Source: Desulfobacterales bacterium
GTDB lineage: Bacteria > Desulfobacterota > Desulfobacteria > Desulfobacterales > Desulfosalsimonadaceae
DNA: 7,106 bases
Direction: 5' to 3'
NCBI GenBank assembly: GCA_018334855.1
Contig: JAGXLE010000073.1
Coordinates: 1 to 7,106 of the forward strand
Shown one piece after another: positions 1 to 4,795 of the stretch. The position numbers and the translations under genes were made by a program. Every line of letters starts with the position of its first letter. The stretch's first letter is position 1. A model generated the notes under the pieces. It worked only from the letters and a program-made list of their open reading frames with translations, was not told where the DNA came from and ran no database searches.

Positions 1-600
1 GGGGAGATCGGTCATGGTATATGCTGACTGCTCTTGGGCAATATTGATGGTGGCAAGCATGCCCTGGCCAGTCTGGATATACCATTGCTGCCTTTCGGGT
101 ACCGGCAGGTCCGCTTCCTTCCAGAGGGAAAGCTCCTTTTTATGGGTTCCTGAATCATCGCCCCGGCTGGTAAAATCTGCCCCGCTGGCCTTGATTGCAG
201 AAAGGGCTGCTGAAACGGACTTTCCCTCGATTCCGGCCGGATCAGATGGCGGCCCGATGATCACGAAATCGTTGTACATGATTTCCTGCCGGTTTTTACC
301 GTAGCCATTTTTTATGTATTGCTTTTCAGCCGGCGGCGCATGCACCAGCAGAACATCCACATCGCAGTTTCTGCCGAGTTCAAGCGCCTTGCCTGTTCCC
401 TGGGCCGTCCAGCGCAGATCAATGCCCGTGTCTTTTTCAAAATAGGGGGCCAGATAATCAAGCAGGCCGGTATTGTCAGTGCTGGTGGTGGTTGCCATGA
501 GAAGCTCCCGGTTTTCGGCACTCCAGCCCGGCCGGCACACCATCGCCAGGGCGCAGGCGATAAAAAGAACATACGTTAAAAAAGAGGCACGCGGTTTCAT
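1..600 (-). CDS. tupA: Tungstate-binding protein TupA of an ABC transporter (partial, C-terminus off the left edge)
   Basis: Periplasmic substrate-binding protein that should capture tungstate (possibly also molybdate) for a TupABC importer. The first 200 residues are present and the reading frame is open to base 1. Residues 1-28 form a signal peptide: positive start MKPR, hydrophobic core, likely cleavage after WSA. The mature part begins with the TupA hallmark TTTSTDNTGLLDYL (residues 37-50). It continues with GTGKALELGR, DVDVLLVHAP, MYNDFVIIGPPSDPAGI, the ligand-loop motif SRGDDSGTH (about 145-153) and WYIQTGQGM. TupA proteins are usually about 270 aa, so roughly a quarter is missing. The start codon overlaps the stop of the upstream regulator (ATGA), with AAAGGA a few bases ahead, so the two are probably translationally coupled. 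The permease and ATPase genes (tupB, tupC) would be expected just beyond the left edge. Family assignment is strong; tungstate over molybdate specificity is inferred from the TTTS-type motif. Confidence 0.9.
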   Translation of the reverse strand, partial: MKPRASFLTYVLFIACALAMVCRPGWSAENRELLMATTTSTDNTGLLDYLAPYFEKDTGIDLRWTAQGTGKALELGRNCDVDVLLVHAPPAEKQYIKNGYGKNRQEIMYNDFVIIGPPSDPAGIEGKSVSAALSAIKASGADFTSRGDDSGTHKKELSLWKEADLPVPERQQWYIQTGQGMLATINIAQEQSAYTMTDLP

Positions 601-1550
601 TTTTCCTTTTCCCGGTCTTTGATTTCGGTTGAAGTGTTTTCATCTGAATGGGGAAACAGCATCTTACCGCTCATTGAGGTGTCGTAGCCTTTAAATCCGG
701 CAGCCAGGTCCCTGAAAGGGTTTTCCTGGAGCAGGCCGAGAAATCGCTGCATGGACTCGCCGAAAAACCTTTCCTTGCGGATCAGCAGATCATAACGCTC
801 CCAGCGCCATGGCACAAAATCCAGGCCCAGCATTTCGGCTATCGGCTGGATTGCCGGACCTGCATCAGCTTTTCCGGACAGCACTGCCAGGCCCACGTCC
901 ATGTGCCGCTGCACTTCATGTTCGTAGCCTTCAAGATCCCCGCCCTTTAGCCCGGCATTTTTCAGCTCCAGGTCAAAGAGCTGCCGGGTGCCAGTGCCCA
1001 GCCTGCGGTTAACCAAGCGCAGGCCCGGCTGCTCGAGATCCGCGGTTCTGCCGATGTTATGCGGGTTGTTTCTGGCTAAAATCAGTCCCTGTCGCCGTCT
1101 GCAGAAGTTGACCACAGCAGGGGCCGGAGAAAGATGTTCTTCGAGAATTCCGAAGTTGTATTCTTCCCCGTTTTCTTGGAGCAAATGGCTGGTTGCAATG
1201 TGGCAGAGATCCTGTTTGAGCGACCGTATGCCGCCCAGGCTGCCCAAATTGCCGAACACGGCGAGGTTGTCCGTATAAGTTGTGTTAAACAGTCCTATGG
1301 TCTGTTCGAGCAGCGGGTCATTGCTGCCCGCGATAATAAGCAGTCCTTCGGCAGCCGGCGCCGGGCCGGCTGCGGCCGAAAGATTCACCGTGTGAGCCTC
1401 GATCCACTGGTCAACCAGGTGCTGCGGAAAAAGCCATTTGCCTGTTGCCTTGGAGGCGGGCAGCCCCTTTTCCGATATCAGGGTGTAGACCATTTTTTCG
1501 TTTACGCCCAGGTATCGGGCAACTTCCTTTGTGGAAAGCAGTTTTCCCAT
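597..1550 (-). CDS. HTH / periplasmic-binding-protein-like one-component regulator, probably of tungstate or molybdate uptake
   Basis: Cytoplasmic transcription regulator of 317 aa. Residues 4-52 (LLSTKEVARYLGVNEKMVY through GKWLFPQHLVDQWIE) are an excisionase/MerR-type winged helix-turn-helix. From about residue 68 to 300 it resembles the PBP-like domain found in molybdate-related regulators, including VNRRLGTGTRQLFDLEL, GYEHEVQRHMDVGLAVLSGKADAGPAI (quoted in two parts: GYEHEVQRHMDVG and LAVLSGKADAGPAI), LGLDFVPWRWERYDLLI and a terminal FKGYDTSMSG. No signal peptide is present, so this sensor fold acts inside the cell. A polar, charged tail closes the protein. It overlaps tupA by 4 bases, which suggests it senses the same oxyanion and controls the operon and itself. 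It is neither ModE (no TOBE domain) nor the XerC/D-like TunR type known from sulfate reducers. The start at 1550 is supported by GGGAG 6 bases upstream. The function is inferred from domain and context. Confidence 0.85.
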   Translation of the reverse strand: MGKLLSTKEVARYLGVNEKMVYTLISEKGLPASKATGKWLFPQHLVDQWIEAHTVNLSAAAGPAPAAEGLLIIAGSNDPLLEQTIGLFNTTYTDNLAVFGNLGSLGGIRSLKQDLCHIATSHLLQENGEEYNFGILEEHLSPAPAVVNFCRRRQGLILARNNPHNIGRTADLEQPGLRLVNRRLGTGTRQLFDLELKNAGLKGGDLEGYEHEVQRHMDVGLAVLSGKADAGPAIQPIAEMLGLDFVPWRWERYDLLIRKERFFGESMQRFLGLLQENPFRDLAAGFKGYDTSMSGKMLFPHSDENTSTEIKDREKEK

Positions 1551-1556
1551 GTGCGG

Positions 1557-1561
1557 CTCCC
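1557..1561 (-). promoter_or_regulatory. Ribosome binding site of the HTH/PBP regulator
   Basis: Reads GGGAG on the minus strand, six bases before the ATG at 1550. It supports that start over internal alternatives. Confidence 0.6.
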
Positions 1562-1578
1562 TTCGGCTGTATGGAAAT

Positions 1579-1602
1579 ATATACGGCAGGATATAAGGCA
1601 GG
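1579..1602 (-). repeat. Tandem 12-bp direct repeat over the -10 region, possible operator
   Basis: On the minus strand CCTGCCTTATAT is followed directly by CCTGCCGTATAT, which matches at 11 of 12 positions. The first copy contains the -10 element of the regulator promoter and the second lies just downstream. Two head-to-tail sites one helical turn apart at this position fit binding by a regulator with an excisionase-like domain, probably the adjacent gene product. The repeat is visible in the sequence; the operator role is inference. Confidence 0.45.
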
Positions 1603-1617
1603 GTTTGTTTTTGTCAA
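1590..1617 (-). promoter_or_regulatory. Sigma70-like promoter of the regulator-tupA operon
   Basis: On the minus strand a perfect -35 TTGACA (1617-1612) is followed after 16 bases by TATATC (1595-1590). This lies about 40 bases before the regulator start codon and gives a short leader. It implies that the regulator-tupA unit has its own promoter and does not depend on readthrough from tex. Based on consensus match only. Confidence 0.6.
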
Positions 1618-1692
1618 TAAAATGAAATAAAATAATCCAAAAATAACTCAAACTAACTTAAAAGAACAAGGTCGGGAATTGACTTTTATCAG

Positions 1693-3846
1693 TTAAGGCC
1701 GGAGCTTATCATCCGGTTTTTTCATGGAAAGAGAAATTCGCTTTCTGTCAAGGTCAACATCTATCACTGTCACCATGACTTTCTGCTGCATGCTGACCAC
1801 TTCGGCCGGGTTTTTGACATACCGGTCTGCCATTTCGCTGATGTGAACCAGTCCGTCCCGGTGCACGCCTATATCCACGAAAGCCCCGAAAGCCGTGATG
1901 TTGGTAACGATACCCGGCACCCGCATGCCGGCAGCCAGGTCTTCTATTTTTTCCACGCCCTCTGCAAAGCTGAATTCTTCGAATTTTTCCCGGATATCGC
2001 GCCCCGGCTTTGCAAGTTCGGCCATGATGTCCTTTAAGGTAGGGACACCCGCTGTTTCAGTAACATAGCGTGAAATATCTATTTTTCCCCGCAGCTCCGG
2101 ATCTTTGACCAGGTCTTTTACGGTGACGCCCAGGTCCCGGGCCATGGCATCCACAATATGGTAGCTCTCCGGATGCACGGCACTTGCATCAAGCGGATTT
2201 TCCGCATCAAAGATCCGCAAAAATCCCGCGCACTGCTCAACTGTTTTCGGCCCCAGGCCGGGGACTTTCTTTAGCTGCCCCCGCGATGCAAAAGGTCCGT
2301 TTTCATTCCGGTGTGCCACAATATTTCCCGCGATCCGGGCATTAAGCCCGGAAACGTAGGTCAAAAGTTCCGCGCTCGCCCGGTTCACATCCACGCCCAC
2401 TGCATTGACGCAGCTTGTGACTACGTCGTCCAGGGCCTGTTTTAAGGCCCGCTGGTCCACGTCATGCTGGTACTGGCCCACCCCTATGGACTTGGGATCT
2501 ATCTTTACCAGCTCTGCCAGCGGGTCCATCAGGCGCCTGGCAATGGAGACAGCCCCGCGCACGGTTAGGTCATGATCGGGAAATTCCAGCCTGGCAGCCT
2601 CTGATGCGGAATAAACCGAGGCCCCGCTTTCATTTACCATTACCACGGACACAGGCCTGCCGTAATCGATTTTGCGGACCAGGGCCTCGGTCTCCCTGCC
2701 GGCTGTGCCGTTTCCCACGGCAACGGCCTCGATCCCGTATTCTTCGCACAGGGACCGCAGCTTTTCGGCCTCCTGGCCGGCCCGCCCTTTGCCTGTATGC
2801 GGATAAATAGTGTCATGGTGCAGAAGCTTTCCCTGCCTGTTCAGGCACACCACCTTGCACCCGGTCCGGTAGCCCGGATCAATCCCCATAACCCTTTTTG
2901 CACCCAGGGGCGGGGCCAGAAGCACCTGGCGAAGGTTTTCGGCAAACACCCTGATGGCTTCCGCGTCAGCCAGCTTCTTGGTCTCTATCCGCGCCTCGGT
3001 TTCCATGGAATTGGAGAGCAGCCTTTTGTATGCATCTTTTGCCGCCCGGCGCACCTGTTCTGCGTCTTCGCCGCTGCCAATGACAAACAGATCTTCAAGG
3101 ATGGCGATCGCCTCTTTTTCATCTGGCAGAATGCGGAAAGAGAGTACGTCTTCGGCTTCTCCCCGCCGGATGGCAAGCATCCTGTGCGAGGGAACGGATG
3201 CGGCCGGCTCCTGCCAGTCAAAATAATCCCGGAACCGGGCGCCTTTTTCCTCCATGCCCGGGACCACCCTGCTTCTGACCACTGCCTTGTTTAAAAAAAG
3301 CTCCCGCAGCCTGGCACGGGCTTCTTTGTTTTCGCTTATCATTTCAGCGATAATGTCTCTTGCCCCGGACAGGGCTTGGTCTGCGGATTCCAAGCCCTTT
3401 TCCGGATCTGCAAAGGTCTCTGCCGCGGCGCTGCAGTCCATGCCTTCCTGTTTGAAAACGGCCTCTGCCAGGGGTTCCAGTCCTTTTTCCCGGGCCTTGA
3501 CACCCCGCGTGCGGCGCCTGGGCCGATACGGCAGGTAGATGTCTTCCACTTCCGCAAGTGTTTGTGCCGCGCTGACCTTTTCTTTCAGTTCATCTGTCAG
3601 ATGTCCGTTTTTTTCCAGCGAGTTTAAAACGGTTTCCTTTCGCGCAGCCAGTTCCCTTAATTGGTGCAGCCGGTCGCGGATAGCAGTCACTGCCACTTCA
3701 TCCAGGCTGCCCGTGGCCTCCTTTCTGTACCTGGCAATAAAAGGCACGCTTGCCCCCTGTTCCAGCAGATCCGCCGCGGCTTTCACCCGACTGTTCTCTT
3801 CTTTCAGCTCATTTGCGATTGTTTCGATAAATGCGGTGTCTGTCAT
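1693..3846 (-). CDS. tex: Tex, S1-domain RNA-binding transcription accessory protein
   Basis: Complete 717-aa Tex protein, close to the usual 715-785 aa. Tex binds nucleic acid and is linked to transcription and to stress or toxin gene expression; its eukaryotic relative is Spt6. Domains in order: a helical N-terminal region with the signature PFIARYRKEATGSLDE (about 35-50) and YLPYRPRRRTRG; a YqgF/RNase H-like domain starting at VMGIDPGYRTGCKVV (about 319) with AVGNGTAGRETE; the conserved IGVGQYQHDVDQ; helix-hairpin-helix segments around 490-545 (LTYVSGLN, LKKVPGLGPKTVEQ); and a C-terminal S1 domain (about 637-707: GIVTNITAFGAFVDIGVHRD, DGLVHISEM, RKRISLSMK). The start at 3846 is preceded by GGGG a few bases upstream. 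No intrinsic terminator was seen after its stop in 1620-1692. It is a housekeeping gene with no evident functional tie to its neighbours. Confidence 0.97.
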   Translation of the reverse strand: MTDTAFIETIANELKEENSRVKAAADLLEQGASVPFIARYRKEATGSLDEVAVTAIRDRLHQLRELAARKETVLNSLEKNGHLTDELKEKVSAAQTLAEVEDIYLPYRPRRRTRGVKAREKGLEPLAEAVFKQEGMDCSAAAETFADPEKGLESADQALSGARDIIAEMISENKEARARLRELFLNKAVVRSRVVPGMEEKGARFRDYFDWQEPAASVPSHRMLAIRRGEAEDVLSFRILPDEKEAIAILEDLFVIGSGEDAEQVRRAAKDAYKRLLSNSMETEARIETKKLADAEAIRVFAENLRQVLLAPPLGAKRVMGIDPGYRTGCKVVCLNRQGKLLHHDTIYPHTGKGRAGQEAEKLRSLCEEYGIEAVAVGNGTAGRETEALVRKIDYGRPVSVVMVNESGASVYSASEAARLEFPDHDLTVRGAVSIARRLMDPLAELVKIDPKSIGVGQYQHDVDQRALKQALDDVVTSCVNAVGVDVNRASAELLTYVSGLNARIAGNIVAHRNENGPFASRGQLKKVPGLGPKTVEQCAGFLRIFDAENPLDASAVHPESYHIVDAMARDLGVTVKDLVKDPELRGKIDISRYVTETAGVPTLKDIMAELAKPGRDIREKFEEFSFAEGVEKIEDLAAGMRVPGIVTNITAFGAFVDIGVHRDGLVHISEMADRYVKNPAEVVSMQQKVMVTVIDVDLDRKRISLSMKKPDDKLRP

Positions 3847-3892
3847 GTTTTCCCCGCGGAATCTGAATATACCTGTGCTTTACGAACCGTTT

Positions 3893-3920
3893 ATTATCCT
3901 GGAACAGCCTCCGGGGTCAA
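3893..3920 (-). promoter_or_regulatory. Sigma70-like promoter of tex
   Basis: On the minus strand TTGACC (3920-3915) is followed after 16 bases by GATAAT (3898-3893), about 47 bases before the tex start. Each hexamer has five of six consensus bases. Confidence 0.6.
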
Positions 3921-4014
3921 TCAGAATATGGCCGGATTGTCTCTAATACTTTTTTCATACTTTAGTGGTATTTTCTTTCGCAATAATAATTGATAATTAA
4001 ATAAATCAACCTGC

Positions 4015-4052
4015 AGCCGGGGATTTTTAACAAAAAGTCCCCGGCTTTTTTT
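4015..4052 (+). terminator. Rho-independent terminator facing right, without an evident gene upstream
   Basis: Arms AGCCGGGGA (4015-4023) and TCCCCGGCT (4038-4046) pair perfectly. The stem can extend with TTTTT/AAAAA (4024-4028 with 4032-4036, one G bulged), closing on an AAC loop. A run of seven T follows to 4052. The T run lies only on the plus-strand 3' side, so it terminates rightward transcription. tex is divergent and starts at 3846, so any transcript it ends must begin between tex and here. Confidence 0.8.
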
Positions 4053-4067
4053 ATTTGCACCTGCATG

Positions 4068-4096
4068 GGAATAATCGGATTTGTATCCGAGATTCC
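4068..4096. repeat. Imperfect inverted repeat (hairpin) upstream of fur
   Basis: GGAAT (4068-4072) pairs with ATTCC (4092-4096), and TCGGAT (4075-4080) pairs with ATCCGA (4085-4090) around a TTGT loop. A small asymmetric internal loop lies between the two stems. No T run follows, so it is not an intrinsic terminator. Its role is unknown. Confidence 0.45.
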
Positions 4097-4136
4097 GTTT
4101 AAGGACGGCCGGAGGTTTAAAGGGGGGGTACAGAGG

Positions 4137-4152
4137 CCCGTGGATATACGGG
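4137..4152. repeat. Short inverted repeat upstream of the fur promoter
   Basis: CCCGT (4137-4141) pairs with ACGGG (4148-4152), with a possible extra G-T pair closing a GATA loop. It lies 26 bases before the fur -35. It could be a binding site for a second regulator or simply chance. Confidence 0.3.
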
Positions 4153-4177
4153 ATGGCGACTGCTTAAAATTCAGCCC

Positions 4178-4205
4178 TTGACACCGCAGCAGTATGCCTT
4201 AATAT
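4178..4205 (+). promoter_or_regulatory. Promoter of fur
   Basis: A perfect -35 TTGACA (4178-4183) is followed after 16 bases by TAATAT (4200-4205), four of six consensus bases. A Fur box begins two bases further on, so bound Fur would block the promoter at the start-site region. Confidence 0.6.
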
Positions 4206-4206
4206 T

Positions 4207-4225
4207 AAAAATGAAAATCATTATC
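4207..4225 (+). promoter_or_regulatory. Fur box controlling fur
   Basis: These 19 bases match the consensus GATAATGATAATCATTATC at 16 positions. The core AATGA-AAA-TCATT (4210-4222) is a perfect inverted repeat. Its placement next to the -10 element indicates iron-dependent self-repression of fur. Confidence 0.85.
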
Positions 4226-4255
4226 ATTTGAGGGCGTGAACATAATGTTAAAAAC

Positions 4256-4265
4256 AGGAGGGGGG
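4256..4265 (+). promoter_or_regulatory. Ribosome binding site that fixes the fur start
   Basis: AGGAGG followed by four more G lies 6 bases before the ATG at 4272. The upstream in-frame starts (GTG 4236, ATG 4245) lack a well-spaced site, so 4272 is preferred. Confidence 0.65.
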
Positions 4266-4271
4266 CAGCAG

Positions 4272-4724
4272 ATGAAGGAACAACCCTGGTGGTACGGCAG
4301 ATTAAAAGATTCGGGCGCCAGGCTTACAGAGCCGAGAGAGATTGTACTCGAAATCCTGCGTAGCGCCCGGGAGCATCTGACCGCCACCGACATTTATATC
4401 CAGGCCCATCGCATGAAACCTTCAATCGGCCTTACCACGGTTTACCGAACCCTGGAGCTTTTGATAAAGCTTGGAATTGTACAGAAATTTGAGCTCGGTG
4501 AAGGAAAGGCCAGGTTTGAACTGGTGGACAAACCAGGAGGAGAAGGCCACCATCACCTTGTTTGCCTTAAATGCAGGAAGATAATCGATTACAGCGATAT
4601 CACCAATGATGAGAAGGAATTTTTAAGCAGGGTGGAGGATCGTTTGAAAAGAAAGTATGATTTCAAGATACTCGATCACCTGATGTGGTTCTATGGCGTG
4701 TGCAGGGAATGCAGGGGAAGCTGA
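4272..4724 (+). CDS. fur: Ferric uptake regulator Fur
   Basis: Fe(II)-responsive dimeric repressor of 150 aa, the normal family length. The N-terminal winged helix spans about residues 8-78, with RLTEPREIVLEIL and the recognition-helix region SIGLTTVYRTLELL. The C-terminal metal and dimer domain contains GEGHHHLVCLKC. Structural zinc ligands are C98, C101, C144 and C147 (two CxxC pairs). Likely regulatory-site ligands include H35, E83 and H93-H95, with H136 in DHLMWFYG. These favour Fur over Zur, PerR or Nur, although the subfamily cannot be fixed from motifs alone; the excellent Fur boxes on both sides support iron. The start at ATG 4272 was chosen for its strong Shine-Dalgarno; a GTG at 4236 would add 12 residues but sits just after the Fur box. 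No terminator follows the gene, so readthrough into the downstream ATPase gene is possible. Confidence 0.93.
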   Translation: MKEQPWWYGRLKDSGARLTEPREIVLEILRSAREHLTATDIYIQAHRMKPSIGLTTVYRTLELLIKLGIVQKFELGEGKARFELVDKPGGEGHHHLVCLKCRKIIDYSDITNDEKEFLSRVEDRLKRKYDFKILDHLMWFYGVCRECRGS

Positions 4725-4742
4725 AAAATTTTTTTTAAAGTA

Positions 4743-4772
4743 TTGGAAATGATTTTCATTATCAGGCATATT
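4743..4772 (+). promoter_or_regulatory. Possible promoter of the ATPase operon
   Basis: TTGGAA (4743-4748) and CATATT (4767-4772) are separated by 18 bases, four of six consensus bases each. The Fur box covers the spacer. The match is moderate, and the presence of the Fur box is the main reason to expect a promoter here. Confidence 0.4.
4745..4763 (+). promoter_or_regulatory. Fur box controlling the MinD-ferredoxin / CooC-like operon
   Basis: Fifteen of 19 bases match the consensus. The core AATGA-TTT-TCATT (4748-4760) is a perfect inverted repeat and is the exact reverse complement of the core of the box in front of fur. It lies 33 bases before the ATPase start codon. Confidence 0.8.
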
Positions 4773-4777
4773 AATAA

Positions 4778-4784
4778 GAGGAGA
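4778..4784 (+). promoter_or_regulatory. Ribosome binding site of the double ATPase gene
   Basis: GAGGAGA lies 11 bases before the ATG at 4796, a slightly long but workable spacing. Confidence 0.5.
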
Positions 4785-4795
4785 TAGAAGTTAAA

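Larger units (their letters stand above)
3847..4271. other. Intergenic region between divergent tex and fur
   Basis: About 425 bases without a convincing protein gene. From left to right it holds the tex promoter (minus strand), an A+T-rich stretch (about 3940-4010), a strong plus-strand terminator, an imperfect hairpin at 4068-4096, a short hairpin at 4137-4152, the fur promoter and Fur box, and the fur leader with its ribosome binding site. A short untranslated RNA ending at the terminator is possible but no clear promoter was found for it. Confidence 0.7.

Noticed and set aside
312..579. Open frames of 86 aa on both strands within the left end
   Set aside because: Both are shadows of tupA, whose frame carries a signal peptide and clear family motifs across the same bases.
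597..1550. Calling the regulator ModE or TunR
   Set aside because: No TOBE/Mop-type domain and no XerC/D-like DNA-binding domain. The architecture is an excisionase-like HTH plus a PBP-like domain.
1134..1625. Plus-strand open frame of 163 aa opposite the HTH/PBP regulator
   Set aside because: Antisense shadow. Its product matches no recognisable family, while the minus-strand frame has intact domains, a promoter and a ribosome binding site.
1620..1692. A+T-rich spacer with TAACT repeated at a 10-base interval (1644 and 1654)
   Set aside because: The repeats are only five bases long in A+T-rich sequence and no hairpin or T run was found, so no terminator or operator is claimed.
2797..3294. 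Plus-strand open frame of 165 aa inside tex
   Set aside because: Antisense to a full-length, well-conserved Tex protein, with no recognisable domain. It is explained by G+C-rich codon structure.
3539..3993. Plus-strand open frames crossing the tex start into the tex-fur gap
   Set aside because: Mostly antisense to tex, low-complexity Ser/Phe-rich products, no ribosome binding site. Considered as the gene ended by the 4015-4052 terminator but not convincing.
4236..4271. Longer fur start at GTG 4236
   Set aside because: The possible Shine-Dalgarno sits only about one base from the GTG, the extra residues do not resemble Fur N-termini, and ATG 4272 has a strong well-spaced site.
4722..4742. 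A-run followed by T-run after the fur stop as a terminator
   Set aside because: Only a weak A/T self-complementary stretch with no G+C stem, so it is unlikely to terminate transcription.
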